DNA of 64,000 nucleotides from Selaginella tamariscina (GCA_003024785.1 PUQB01000668.1:62001-126000); one strand, 5' to 3'; counted from the first letter of the stretch, positions 37,303 to 51,058 are shown. Notes: generated by a model from the letters alone, not told the origin. Numbers and translations: made by a program.

Positions 37303-40300
37303 TTAATTACGGTACTTCATGGTGGATTTCTCAAATCCAACGGTTGGGAAGTCCTTTGCAAAATCTTCAACTTCCTCCTTAAGAGCTTTGATCTCCGGTT
37401 GGTACTCCGAGTTCGTATCAACGGCAGCCTTGAAATCCTTAAGCTTCGATCCTAAACACATTATACATTGGTGTGTGGAAGTATGAAATATCTCTCCATA
37501 CAGTAAATTGTACACACCCTTGGTAGAATAGTTTTAGATACATACTTCTGGTATGTGCGTGTGTGTGTGTGAGAGAGAGAGAGAGAGTTTCATACCTGTA
37601 GCTTCTTTGATTTTGACGGTAATACCAACAGCCCGGTCAAAGAATTCCGCAACTTTCTCAAAGTCAACTTCGGTGAATCCTCTTGATGTCAATGCCGGAG
37701 TTCCTGAAAAGATTTGAAGCACATTATTTAAGATCAGAGAAACATAATAAAATATTACTAAACAATCAATAAATAAAATGGTAAATTACCCATTCTAATT
37801 CCACCGGGAACCATGGCAGAAACATCGCCAGGTACAGTGTTTTTGTTAGCAGCGATATGAGCCAGCTCAAGTACACGCTCGACCCTTGAACCATCAACTC
37901 CCTGTAGAAAAAAATTGAAACCACTGCGCATGTGTGTGTGTGTCTGTGTTTCTCAACACAGTCGAACACATACATGAGAAACACAGTCGAACACATACAA
38001 TCTGGGCTTTTTAAATAATGTGCTTCAAGATTTGAAGCACATTATTTAAGACCATGAGCAGTCATGAATGCATACATGTGTCGAGCATATTGGATTTATT
38101 AAGTATGATCTATAAAATTTAAAAAGAGCACACAAGATTTACCTTGTTTTTCAGGTTGACAAGAACTAAGTGATTCTCTGTCCCACCAGAAACAAGTTCG
38201 TAGCCTTTGGCCATCAAATGCTGGAAAATCAAAATAAGTTCTTAACTTCTTCTACATTATCTTATATCTTAAGTATTAAGAAAACATATTCAGAAAATAA
38301 GAATATTACATTAGATTCTACTACCTTAGCAAAGTGAGCCGAGTTCCGCAGAACTTGTTCTTGGTATGCCTTGAATTCTTTTGTAGCTGCCTGCAAAACA
38401 ACGCGTGCAGTTCATGTGTGAACTACCCATCCACGCGCGCACACACACACGGAGGTAGGTATACAAGATTTACCTGCTTGAGGGCAACAGCAAGAGCCGC
38501 AATTGTATGGTTGTGAGGACCACCTTGAAGCCCTGGAAAAACTGCAGCATTTATTTTCTCTGCAAAGTCGTACATGACCTGAGAAGATTAAGTAATGGAT
38601 TACATACACAGGAAAAGGTAGGTGTGTGAGTGTGTGATATAAGTCAGATATCGTTTATATATCCACCTCTTTTCCTTGTTTGTCCTTTTCTTTCACTCCC
38701 TTACGGAAGAATATCATAGCTCCCCGTGGACCTCGCAGTGACTTGTGTGTAGTAGTCGTAACCACGTCAGCAAAATTGAACGGTGATGGTACAACGCCAG
38801 CAGCAACAAGCCCACTTATATGCGCCATGTCAGCTAGAAGTATAGATTTTTGCTTGTCACATATCTGATAATGTACCAGTTAATATATGATAGCATGCAT
38901 GACCTATATAACTCTAATATATGATAGCATGACCTATATAACTCTTATACCAGTTAATATATGATAGCATGCATGACCTATATAACTCTTATAGCAAGCA
39001 CACATGTGCATGTAGATTAAAGTTAGCCGATTAATTATTAAGTTAATGAAGTTGTTAATTGTAGCATGATACGATAAATAAGTCTTTTATAATATTATTG
39101 CTACTACTATTAAATACCTTCCGCATTCTTGCATAGTCATAATGCCGGGAGTAAGCACTTGCTCCGGCTACAATAAGCTTTGGTCGAAAGAGCGTGGCAC
39201 TTTTCTCAAGCTGTGTAAGAATTTAGATTATTTATCTAAATATTAAGTACTGAATAAATAATGTACCTGATCGTAGTCAATGAAACCCGTGGACTCGTCA
39301 AGTCTGTATGGCATTGTTTCGAAAAAGATTGAAACAGCCGATATTTTCTTTGTATCCGTCTGGAAGGAGAACACATTTTAGTATAATACTGCTGTGTTAT
39401 ATGTTCACTCATACGTGAACCACATTATGTATCCACTATATATGTGTGGACATACTTGTAGGCAAATGTATATCTATATATATCTACAAATAGTCCGAAA
39501 GTGTATCTGTACATATGCACGTCTTTAACGATTCACCTGGTATCCATGTGATAGATGTCCACCGTGCGGCAAATCCAGAGCCATGATTCTGTCATGGGGC
39601 TTAAGCAATGCTGTGTACACTTGAAAGTTTGCAGGAGAACCGGACAGTGATTGCACATTGACTAAACGCAAGAAAAAAAGAGAAACTCAGTAATACAAGT
39701 ATTGTTTATCTGTGTATGCATATACTTACAAAACTCTGTATGCTAATCTACGTATAGATAGATAACGTACCTCCCCATTCATCTGGGTTTAGACGAAAAG
39801 CTTCCAATGCTCGTTTCTGACAAAGAGACTCAGCCATATCAATGAACCTAGGAACACACCGACATTGTTGTTGTTGTTGTGTTGTGTGTGTGTGAATACA
39901 TACATATCATACATGCACACATACAAAACATGACCTACTCATTTCCACCGTAATATCGTGCTCCCGGATAGCCTTCGCTGTATTTGTTCGTCATTATGGA
40001 TCCAACTGCTTGCATAACGGAAGTTGAGGTAAAATTCTCGGATGGGATCAACTCCAGACCCTAGAAAAGAACACTCTTAATAAATCGAATCATATCAGCG
40101 TTTTATTAATTCTTCAGAGTTGCGCTCCTTATGCAAACTGATCTCCTTGTATTATAACTTCAACACACACACACGTGAATGAATAAAGTATAAGTATATA
40201 AGAAAGAACTAGAATAAAATAGCGCACCTTCCATTGACGATTCTTCTCAAGCTCAATAATGTCAGCAATTTCCGGATCAACTTCGGAGAGTGACGAATTC

Positions 40301-40838
40301 AGTTGCTTCGGCCACTATCAGATCAAAATATTTTCATTAGACACACACACACAGAGTAATCAGAAACTTACAATCACGTGGGACTTGTCTTTGGAGCTCT
40401 CAAATCGTGAATACACTTCCTCATTTGCGACAGCCGTCTGAAAAAATCCATGTAGAAGGCATCAGAATGCACATCTGTGTAGACAGCTGAAAATGGTGGG
40501 ATTTCAGCCGGACAACAGAAAATCGCAAAATTGGAGCCCGGTTTCAGGCAGAAAAAGAAGATCAGCCAATTTAAGGCAGAAACATATATTGAATCGGGCT
40601 GCATTTTGATATATCCGATTCAGTAGGGGAAACAGAAGAATGAGCACAAAACCATCCATCTAAGGTCGGAAAATGCTAAAAAACACCGAGAAATGGAGAG
40701 ATTTACCGATGCATTGCGGGAAAAGATCGATGTACTGGCTGGCGCATCATCCAGCGTCCTGCTTGCCGCAAACGCGAATGCTGAAGACGAACGAACCCTG
40801 GACAATCGCCTCAGAAGCGCCGCCGAAGCTAGCGCCAT
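37303..40838 (-). CDS. SHM: Mitochondrial serine hydroxymethyltransferase
   Basis: PLP enzyme that interconverts serine and glycine with tetrahydrofolate; the mitochondrial form works with glycine decarboxylase in photorespiration. About fifteen minus-strand exons run from ATG 40838 to the stop at 37303. The leader [19 protein letters not shown] is Arg/Ser-rich, as expected for a mitochondrial presequence. The mature part begins [16 protein letters not shown] and [19 protein letters not shown]. Conserved stretches are present in order: ARYYGGNE-type exon near 39970, [50 protein letters not shown], the PLP-lysine segment [39 protein letters not shown] and [14 protein letters not shown]. It ends STMKYRN. 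Introns hold CA/TG runs and, near 38883-38995, a tandem repeat. No frame problem was seen. Confidence 0.94.
38883..38995. repeat. Intronic tandem repeat, unit about 30-45 bp
   Basis: ATATATGATAGCAT(GCAT)GACC followed by TATATAACTCT occurs three times in one SHMT intron, with ACCAGTTA preceding two of the copies. Confidence 0.85.
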
Positions 40839-41235
40839 GGCGATCACTGCTTCTTGTTTTTCCTAGTACTCGTAATATACTCTGTTCTTGTGGCTAGGGC
40901 TGCCACGTCACCGTAATCCAGGAGGGTGTGGTTCATGTTGGACTGGTAGTTGTATTATCAACATTTACATATTTGAAAAAAAAACACTGGCGCTCGTTGT
41001 TTCCCTAGCTTGTGCTTACCACATATTTTATATGGGCGTGTTTGTGGCTATGCTTATGTGTATGTGAATGTTTGTGTGTATGTGAATGTCCTTTACAACA
41101 CTTTTTAGCTGGCTGTATATTGAACAAACCATGCCCTAAAATGTATCAGAGGTCGATACCCTGCCCCGACAATATGCAACGGTAAAATCTAGGAGCTTTG
41201 AAATACGGGGCTAGGGTTCTTCGCATCGACGCAGT
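40839..41235. promoter_or_regulatory. Divergent promoter, SHMT and SAP-like gene
   Basis: 397 bp between opposing start codons. A CTAGGGTT motif (reverse telo-box type) lies at 41211-41218, just before the plus-strand ATG. A minisatellite-like GTGTATGTGAATGTTTGTGTGTATGTGAATG stretch is split around 41055-41090. Bidirectional action is inference. Confidence 0.4.
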
Positions 41236-43706
41236 ATGGGGAAGAGTAGTGTAGACGGCGGCGATGTCGACTATTACAAGCTTCCGCGGCGGAAGTTGCA
41301 GCAGTTGTGCAAGAAGCACGGCATTCCGGCAAACAAGACGAATTCCTTCATGGCGGATGCCCTAGCCGCAGTTTTCAAGGTAAGCGCACACAACTAGGCC
41401 AGATTTGTCTCGTGTGAAATCGCTACAGATTCTTGTTACAATGTGTGAAAATTAGGATATAATCTGTGCAATCAGTCCGACTTGTTCCAAAAGCTGTGTT
41501 TTAACCCATGATAGAACAGTTCAATCATGTTTTGGTGGATACATTAGTCGCTAACTGACTCAATGTGCAAAAAGAAACTCTGACCGATACCACATTTTCT
41601 ATTTTTAGGAAAATGCATAATCTCATCATAAGTAGACCCCCAATTTGCGTGAAAAGCTGTATTTGTATTTGGCTTTCAATGAGTGTAAAACAAATTTGAA
41701 TATGTTATAAACTTTACTGATGTATATGATATAAATCGTTTCACATATAAATTGTACACACTCACACACACACATGCACACGGACGCACATACAGACATG
41801 CACACTCACATTTCGTTCTTGTAGAACTCTGTGCTACATAGAGAGGCCTCCGCATCTGAAGGCAGCCAGAATGATATCTCAAGTACGACTAGTATGTGCA
41901 TATCAGGAAGAGGAAATGTAGAACTCGAGGCTACAGTGAACTCAGAAGAACTTGAGAGCATGATAAGTTCTCTAGAGAACACGGTTCAAGAGTCTCAAGC
42001 AGTAATTCAGAGTACACAGGAAGTAGGTCTACTTGAACTTCACGAGAAAACTACGAAGATTGAGGAGGCTTTACAAGGTACAGTTACGGTTCAAGAGGCC
42101 TCACAAAGAAGCGAGAATACAGATACGGTTGAAGAGGCTTCACGTGGAGAATATACAGTTAAAGTTGAAGACGCTTTACAAGGAGGTGCAGATGTAGTTC
42201 AGTTCAAGAGGCCTCACAAGGAAGCGAGAATACGGTTCAGTTTGATCAGGCAGGAGAAGAATATACAGTTCAGGTTGAAGAAGCGTCTCAGGAGATGAAA
42301 ATACGGTTAACACTGTAAAGCTGTCAAATGGTAAGGGCAAAGCTTGCATATTGGAGAATGTGAACCTGAATGAAGATAAAAGGCTGCTGTTGGAGGTGTG
42401 TAAGCATGCATATATTTAGACTCGTGTGCTTGAGTGTGTGTGTGTGTGTGTGACTGGGATATATGTATATCCGGTCAGTATGCAGATATATATCTATATG
42501 GATACTTACACACAACTATTTTATCTTCATTCAGTATATATATATCCCAGACTATACTATGTAAACTGCGTCGTATAAATAATGTGCGATGAATTCTAAA
42601 TAGATAGGCATTCTCTCATATGTATTATAATTACAACAGGTGGTCGTGGGGTGGTGGCTGAATCAGCTGACCAAGGCATCGTTCAAACTGAGCTGGAAAT
42701 AAAGGGCAGTGGGCTGACTCATGCTGAAGATAATGAAGTCAAGGGAGAAGATGATAGTTCTAAACAGACAAGGTAATAACTATTATACATATGTTATTGC
42801 CTACGAATGATTTTTAAAGTACTAACACGTAAGTCTGTGGATACTAAGACTGAACAGGAAGCTTGTGAAGTGGCGGAGACGCTAGATGTAAACACCAAGG
42901 GAGTGTCCTTTGTCACTTGTGATCACTCAAATGAACCACAAGCAGAGGGTGACAGGTAAGTAGTGTTCATTTTGTGTGCATGTGTGCATGTGGTACGTGC
43001 ACACACCACCACGCCTACATGCATGCGCACACGCATAGAGAGAGAGGGAGGGGAGAGAGAGAGGGGGACAGGGACAGGGACAGGGAAAGAAAGAGAGGAG
43101 GAAGGGGAGAGAGGATCTATATTATTCTTATTGATCTCTCTTTACAGGCCAGCTGGCATTCAACTAGAAAATACGGGGTTGGAAGCTCAACAAAATAGTA
43201 ACAAAACTGACTGCAAGATGCACAATGGCATACGATGCTTTACTGAAGAAATATCTGCCGGGTACATATTTCATCCACATAAATCCGAATTGTTCACACT
43301 AACTGATTTTAATCTATCATTCATAACAGCAAGGCAACCGAGAATGAGAAAAGGATGGACTTTCAGGAAAAATATCCGAGAAGACGTAAGGCGACAAGTA
43401 CAAATACTATTTGCATACATCAACAATTAAGTTTTGTTAAGTCTTAAATATAGAGCCATACATGGATGATATTGAGCCTGAAAAGATATGGCTCATACAT
43501 ACATATGCATACACATATATATATATATATATACATATGAGCCATATCTTTGCAGGCTCAATATCATCCATGGCACAACCGATGATGGGCTTCTGAATAT
43601 GGATGGTCCGGAAGACATGGAGCTGGAAGCTCAAGGAAACATGAGTCAAGAGAGGAAGAAAGACATTTCGGGTATGTATGTCTTATGTCCGGCTGCATGC
43701 ATATAC

Positions 43707-43752
<46 letters not shown>

Positions 43753-44412
43753 CTGCCTCTGCCTCTGCCTCTGCGTACACAGTAGAGTCACACTATGTTC
43801 CACAGAAGGTATATCAGTGGATACGAGAAACTGGAAAGAGATGGTGGAAAGAGCAATAAAGAAAGCCAGGCACAAGAGCAGCTACAAATTACCATTCTTT
43901 AAGAGGACTCTGCTAAACAGGAGTTTAGCGAAGGCGAGGCTAACCCGTAGTCAGGTTTTAACACAGCGAAGGATTGAAGTGCATGTTGACAACTTACATC
44001 CAGGCAATGTCCACGTCCCACAACAGGCTGGACATGATAACACGCTTGCTACAAGTTCGAAACGTGATCATGTTCCCCAGCCGTGTTTCGGAAGAAAAAG
44101 ATTCATGGAGAAGGTATCTGTGTGTTCATATCCATGTTTTATTTATGCCCGCACACACATACATACATACACCCGACGTGTCTATGTGCCACACTTTTTC
44201 CTCTACTTTTATAGGCAATGGCAGAATCGGCAAAGAAATTATCAGAGAAGAAGGGCTTTGTGAAAGTTTCTCCGCTGAGAAATATCTCTAACCAGATAAA
44301 TGTCGACCCTTCTTTTGATAACGAGCGTGTGAGAACACCTCGAAGTACATGCGAAGGTAATTTTACCTATAAGTAAATAGTAAGCAATAATATGATTTGC
44401 TTCCTATGCATA

Positions 44413-44450
<38 letters not shown>

Positions 44451-45098
44451 TAATTCGAAAAGCAGTGCACGGCCTTACATTATTAGTAATTAAATGGTTT
44501 GTTTATTGTTGCTATACATGCTTTTAGTTGGAGGCAGCACTACTTTTGAGAACGAGATTGCACGAACTCCTCGAAGTATTTGCGGAGGTAGGATAACAGA
44601 CATACATGTGTAGTATAACAACACCATGTTTACATTCAGATGGGATATATTTTATATATAATATGCATTACATATTCTATATAGTGGCGTGCATTTGAAT
44701 ATAATCTCTACAGGGAAAGTCGCCGAGGTTCATAAGAAACATCAAGAGAAATTTAAAACTCCACTCTCGGGACGATCTCATCAGAAAAGCATGGTAGATT
44801 CCAGGAGAATGGAGTCCATGCAGCGGAATCTTCTGTTAAGTGTGAGACGTGGGATGTTTCATGAAAAGCTTGTAAGTCAACTTTAGATGATAACTGTTAA
44901 TATATCATTATAAACATACTGTATGTATGTCCCCACTTAAGCATTGGATTTATATCCGTCATACAGTATGTCCCACTTAAGCATTGGATTTATATCCGTC
45001 ATAATAGATATGTATGAATACGGTACACGAGCATTAATTGACGGTATACTCCGTTGTAGGAATCACCTTTGAAAACTGGTACCAACGTGCTGTTGTGA
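41236..45098 (+). CDS. SAP-like domain protein with repeat-rich middle, unrecognised
   Basis: I do not recognise the full protein. Exon 1 (41236-41379) encodes a SAP-like helix pair: YYKLPRRKLQQLCKKHGIPA followed by TNSFMADALAAVF, a fold that commonly binds DNA. Exon 2 (from 41825) is acidic and repetitive, built on T(V)QEASQ / VEEASRGE / VEDALQGG units. About ten more short exons follow. Two consecutive exons both encode a FENEIARTPRSICGG-like motif (first copy FDNERVRTPRSTCEG). The basic C-terminus has EVHKKHQEKFKTPLSGR and ends ESPLKTGTNVLL. Overall layout (SAP start, TP/SP-rich basic tail) recalls nucleolar-spindle-associated proteins, but this is only a suggestion. Exon 2 changes frame at about 42200 and 42290 while the repeat pattern continues in the new frames. 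One splice acceptor lies in a large hairpin (43460-43573). Confidence 0.6.
43460..43573. repeat. Near-perfect inverted repeat over an intron acceptor
   Basis: Arms 43460-43498 and 43535-43573 are 39 bp each with about three mismatches and enclose a TACATA/(TA)n loop. The right arm contains the acceptor tttgcag and the first bases of the next exon. The left arm is the inverted copy inside the intron. Confidence 0.85.
44922..45002. repeat. Intronic tandem repeat, two units of about 40 bp
   Basis: CCCACTTAAGCATTGGATTT plus ATATCCGTCATA occurs twice in a row in the last intron of the SAP-like gene, each preceded by GTATGT. Confidence 0.9.
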
Positions 45099-48000
45099 AA
45101 GAGAGCGAAGGCCTTCCTTTTACTTTATGGTTATGGCAAACATTAGAGGTTAGTTTATATTGCAACTATTTTCATAATCCTCACGATTCTTTGGTTGTCA
45201 GGTTTACAGAAATGGTTTTGTGTACAGTACATCATTGTACACTCGTATATGTCAACTCGGTTTTTAAAAATAACTGAATGGAACATTTTGAAGGATGTAT
45301 AGGAACTGCTATATATTGCTTTCTATATTTGTGCACACAGCGTCATATCCAACATACATACAAGAACAATTGGTGAGTACATTATCCCACACCCATTGAC
45401 AACTAAGGAATTAATATTTGGTTTAATTAACTCTTTAAGAAGATGCATAATACACAATACACAAAAGATTGTCCATACATAAGTTGTAGCTTAATGATTT
45501 ATTTAATTTTGGATATTATAAACATAGCCCCATATTAGAGAGATGAAACCCAAAAACCATTAAAAATATTTATTTATTTGCTTCACTATTCCTTTTTAAG
45601 TTTTATTATTAACTTACCATATTGAGTGATGCCAAGCTATATATCTAATGATTATGAGTTCTCAAACGTTTCAATATGAACTTAAGGCTCCACTGACATT
45701 GTAAGGGTATGAAAATTCATATCTTATTATTTTTTATATGTTCTAAATATTTACATTTATGTTTAGATTATTATTATATAAATTCAACTCATTCAACGTA
45801 ATATGTGCATAGATTTTCAAAAATCAAGTTTTTAATTACGAATGAATTTTTGAAAAGTCAAGATTTTAATTGTGAGTTCATTTCCAATATTTTTTTAAAA
45901 AAATAAAAACTTATTGAAAATGATCAATTCATATATCAAACATTTATATTCCTACATGAAGTTAAATGAATCATTCTTTATTTTATGACTCACTGTGGTG
46001 ATTGGTTAGCAATGTGGATAATATTTAATTAAAAACTTATTTTTCATTCCCGTTAGAAGAGGTTTATATTATTAATAAAAAAAAGAAATTTGACATACTT
46101 TTATTATTAATTTTTGAATTAAAAAATTGATATTCATTATTTATATAAAGTGAAACCTAACCTTAAAGTAAAATTCCATCGTGTTTTATAAAATAAAATT
46201 TAAGACTTATGAAGTAAAATTTAAAAAATAAGTTTTACAAAATGAGATTCTTACTTATAAAGTGAATTTTTTTTTATAAAATGATGTTATAATTCTACAA
46301 AATAAGTCACTAAATTCTTAAAGAGAAGTTTTAAACTCACAAAGTGAGATTGAGTGAGATCCTAAATTACATAATAAAATTTAAAATATATATTTTAAAA
46401 GTAAGTATTCACAGCCCATGCTTGTGATACTATGTATTATTATGTATATCAGAATAATATATATATTAATTATATTTAATTGTTATTGTTGTTACAAGAT
46501 TGTTTACTCATTATTTTAATCGTGATTTCGCATCAATGCCTTTACCTTTAATATTCTTTAAAATGCCAAGATGTTAAGGTGAAGGACATGTCCAATTATT
46601 AATTAAACAAGATTGATTTTATTAAATGTAATAAAAATTAAACTTATTATAATTAAAATTCTCATTTCATCAATTAATTTTATTAACATTATGTTATAAT
46701 TATAAATGTCGCATTTTTAGTTACTATCAAATACATTAATTTATGATGTTAAATAATTTAATTTCCTTTACTTTTGTTACAACTTTTTATTCATTCCATA
46801 TTTAAATTTATTGCCTTTGCTAACTATTATATTCAAAAATTATAATAATAATTTATGTCTTAAAACATTGTGTCATATGTATATAATATTAAATTAAATA
46901 TTACATATAAATATCCAATGTACAACCTTTAAAATTGACACAATTAAACACTTATTATGATTCATCGATTAGAGTTATTTCATAATATATAACATATGAA
47001 AAAGACATATTATAACTTAATAAAGTTTATGATAATATATAGTATGAAAGTAAAATAACTTATCATATTTTAAAAAATAATTTAATTATGTAAAACAATG
47101 TGAAAATACAAAAGAATAATTATGTGCTACAACATAAGACAATTTATGTATTAAATATATTAATGCATATGTGAAAAAAGAATATTTGATGATTGAAAAA
47201 GTTTATTTAATTTGTGTTATTTAAAATGAATAATATTAAAATAAAATGTTAAATTGAGTAATAAAATAAAAGTTATCTAAGTCGTGAATTATATGTAAGA
47301 TGATTTCTTAATGTAATTATATAATTTGAATGGTATTATTTTTATTCTTTAAATTATTGATTTAGTACTTTAAAAAGCGGTTTATTTAATAATTAAAGAA
47401 GTTCGAGTAAATATTAAAAGTCAAAGTTGGATTTCATATTAAACATTTTTAATAATGATTAATTAATAATACTGCATTATTATGGACGGGACCAAAAATA
47501 AAAAATTAAAATTATTGTATAAATTTTTACATATAATAAAGTTTTACAAAAGATATTAAAAATTACAAGAGTATTATGTGTTTTAAGAAATTAAAAATAA
47601 TGTTTATAAGTACCTATTAAATTTAGAGTTCATTACAAATGTTTATTATCTTCACTTGTTTATTTTCTATATTGATTAATTAAAATTTTGATTAATACAA
47701 ATGTTCTTGTTTGAAGTATTATAAAATTGTTACTTTTATATGGTAACTACGCAATTTTATACACAAGTGACTATAATAATAATCTATATGAATTTATCTT
47801 ATTACACATTAGAGTTTCATTAAACTAATGTCGTTAATATGAACTCTTTAACAAGTAAGTAACTATGTAAATTATAAAATTTCAACAGTTTAAAGATTTT
47901 TTCCTATTACATAATATTAGACGAATAAGGTTCTAATAATATTTATTTATTTTTTATATATATAATGGACCTCCAATGTAATATTAAGAGTTTACAATAT

Positions 48001-48265
48001 AATTGGCACAAAACCACCATTAAATAGTGTAATATTGAAAGTTTATAATATAAACATAGACAAAAATAGACTTTCAATACACATTTTCACAAGAGTAGAA
48101 TACATAAAAAAAACTTTCACTACACATTTTCATATGAGTAGAATATATTAAGAAACTGTTGGAGTAGAATATATTACGAAACTGTTGGATTGGTTTGTTG
48201 ACATATCATGCTGCTATGCCACTGGCAGCAAATATCGTGGCTCATAGATAACGATCCATCAAACT
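45099..48265. other. Extended AT-rich geneless block
   Basis: About 3.1 kb dominated by A/T runs, with few CG dinucleotides and no coding-like frame on either strand. The 3' UTR of the SAP-like gene is at the left edge. No LTR, terminal inverted repeat or target duplication could be recognised. It may be thoroughly decayed transposon DNA, or AT-rich spacer. Confidence 0.6.
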
Positions 48266-48492
48266 CATGCATAAACAGTTACATACATATATACATATAC
48301 ATACATATATGTTTATATATAAAGTCAAAGGTGTGGTATGGCTGGGTGCACGCACACTGTTGTATAACATCCGATCATGCATAAACAGTTATATACATAC
48401 ATACATGCATATACATACATATATATTTATATATAACGTCAAAGGTGTGGTATGGCTGGGTGCACGCACACTGTTGTATAACATCCGATCAC
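48266..48492. repeat. Tandem repeat, unit about 110 bp
   Basis: Two units start CATGCATAAACAGTTA and end CACTGTTGTATAACATCCGAT, sharing GTCAAAGGTGTGGTATGGCT in the middle. The TACATA-rich part differs. A third copy is not present. It lies directly downstream of the peptide N-glycosidase gene's 3' end. Confidence 0.92.
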
Positions 48493-48516
48493 AATAAAAC
48501 AACCTTAATATTCCTG

Positions 48517-50794
48517 TCAAAAGCTGGATACACAACTATCATCAACCTGATCGTATAGCTTGGTAGTATTCCGAGCCTTAACATCCCGGTGGTAACACCC
48601 TTGTGAAGTCCCATACACATAACTCTGTTTCAAATAACCGTCTCCACGGGTAAGGCTGTTCCCCTGAATCCATATTTTCCCACTGGCCTCCTGTTTGTTA
48701 TCAACCCTCACAAACGACCTGTCACTGGTACTCTCCACCTCAAGCCCATGTGAGATTTTCACATCTTGCACAACTGTATTGTTTGGTGCATTCACTTGTG
48801 CGGTGTACAGATACAGAGGATACACTGAGTGCATTGCCCGATATCCCAAGCCCGACGTCCCATCTGTTAAGTTAAAGATGCTGTCCGAGTTAACATTCTG
48901 GTTGATAACTTGAACTGTCCCGTCCTGTGAAAACTTCATAGTATTGGAAAACTTGTAGCTGTATGCAGAAATAGCCATAAGCTTTCCATGTGAAGACTCT
49001 ACATATCCGGAATAACTGAGAGACCTAGAGGCTTCAAACTGGAGTGTACCATTGAGGCCCTTATAATGGGCTTCATATGTAATCTCAGCTGGATTAGTCA
49101 TATAACTCTGTAATTCCCCAGAAGTTCTCGTTTTACTGTGGTCAAGCCAGAGGTGAAGGTTAGCATCTAGTAACCAGAATCGGAGTGCATTGGTAACCCT
49201 TAATGAAAACTTGTGAGGTTTACCATCGACAAGACGGCCTGCGAACGGAGTTAACTCCAGTGTGTAACTGGGCAAGTTAAAGGCTCCAATTGCAGCAACT
49301 GGTCTCCACATAAGTGGGTTTATACCACCCGTGAATATAACAGGAAATGGTACAATTTCGCCAACAAGCATGCCATCCAAATAAGCTAAGACTTCCCGGT
49401 ATGGACCGTTACCAGGTGTGTTTGTTATGTTATTTGATGTAAGATAGTCATTTGAGGGGTTACTGTACCAAAACTCGTCATCTCCATGGAATGAAACACA
49501 TACCTCGAGCTCTGCACGGTATATGTTGCGTGGGAGATGCTTGACATCCACCGTTCGTATGTCTGTGTCGTTTTGTATCTGGAACCAATATCCGCCTTCG
49601 TCTGACGTTGGCATCGAAATTGGGAGTATCATATCTGCATGCCGTTCTCTGTAACAAAATCATTGCAATGCATTACATATACAAATACTATACATATAGT
49701 ATATACAGAGAGAAAGAGAGAGTGAATGCTCTGTAGATATATATTCTGTATGAATATGTATGATCTGGAATTATAGTCGTAATGATATAAACAGAGGATA
49801 AATAAGCCACATACCGTGCGGATCTCAGTTTGCTGCTTGTGTAGAAATCAACGGTCATTGTAACGTTGAAGAAGCCTGTGTATGTATTATCAATGACATT
49901 ACCAAGAATAACAACCAAGTCTTGAGATGGCTTCTTCAATAAGGACGAGTACCTGGTAATATCCTTCTCCACTTCCCAGTATATTCCCCGTTTTACGGGC
50001 TCAGCCGTAGACGTTCTGAAGATTTCTACCCCGTTTAACCAGACGGCTGAGATTCGATCGAATTGCCTGCCTTTGGACGTTACTCTCCAACGTAATATCG
50101 CCTTCTCCCATGCTCCGTTGTTGCATGTGTTTTTCTTTGGAGGACTGTATGATACTGCATAATAAGAATTAAAATCATTGTGTGTGCGTGTGGTGTGTGT
50201 TTTACAAGAAGGTTCAACTGCATACTCTGTGTGTGTGTTACAACAGGTTCAAATGCATAGAGTGTGTGTGTGTGGGAGAGAACGATATATGTATATGTGA
50301 GTTTAGTTATGTATGTATCCGCAGCAATCTATTTTATGTTAATGCTGCATCTTCCGATAGTTAACATATACATATAGACTATATATCTGACAACAAGTTT
50401 ATAACGTAGCTGAGACAAATCAGGGTTGTAACTAACTCATGAACATAAAATATGGTATGTCCGAAGTGTATGCCAAACAATGAGACAATGTAAGATGACA
50501 AGAGAGAGATGATGAATCCGTACCTGTTACAGGAGGCGAACTGATGGTGTTTCCAAAGGAGTACTTAAGCAAGAGTAAGCTCGCACATGGACCTGACTCA
50601 GGGACAGGAAGCGGCCTGCTTACTTCGAAGAAGATAAAAGGGGATTGTGAAGCATTATGAGACAATTCGTACTTTGTGCCTTGATCTACCTCCAATTCAC
50701 TCGCACTGAGGCCTCTAAGTACAGCTGTGCATGACCTAATGTAAAAAATTACGAGCAGGACGAGCACTCCCTGCTTCCTGCCCGCCATAGCCAT
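48517..50794 (-). CDS. Peptide N-glycosidase A (PNGase A-like)
   Basis: Secreted or vacuolar acidic glycosidase that removes N-glycans, including those with core alpha-1,3-fucose, from glycopeptides. Three exons: 50794-50524, 50154-49815 and 49648-48517, about 580 residues. The start MAMAGRKQGVLVLLVIFYIR is a clear signal peptide. Then come FFEVSRPLPVPESGPC, the family hallmark YSPPKKNTCNNGAWEKAIL, DRISAVWLNGVEIFRTST, KDITRYSSLL, YREVLAYLDGMLVGEIVPFP, GGINPLMWRPVAAIGAF and ELTPFAGRL. Several N-x-S/T sites are present, as expected for an exported protein. It ends YDQVDDSCVSSF. All borders are GT-AG and the frame is clean. An ATG at 50788 is an alternative start with the same signal peptide. 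Confidence 0.93.
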
Positions 50795-51058
50795 GCTAAA
50801 ATTGTAACATAATATAAATATATACATATACATATATATTTAGATCTGAATAACGGTATATTCTATAAATCTTAAATAGTGGTTAATGCGTATATTCTCA
50901 GAATATTTAAGTGGCGCAAGTTTATATATGACTTAAGGACAATATCTCACATTTTACAACATACACACACACACAGCATTATCCAATGAAATTTTTAAAT
51001 AAAAAATAAGGAGAATAAACATGTAATAACTCGGTTTACCTCCAGAGTTGCTAGTAAA

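Noticed and set aside
43685-43875. Frames with long SLSLSL or QRQR tracts
   Set aside because: Dinucleotide and hexanucleotide repeats within an intron; only the following exon is supported.
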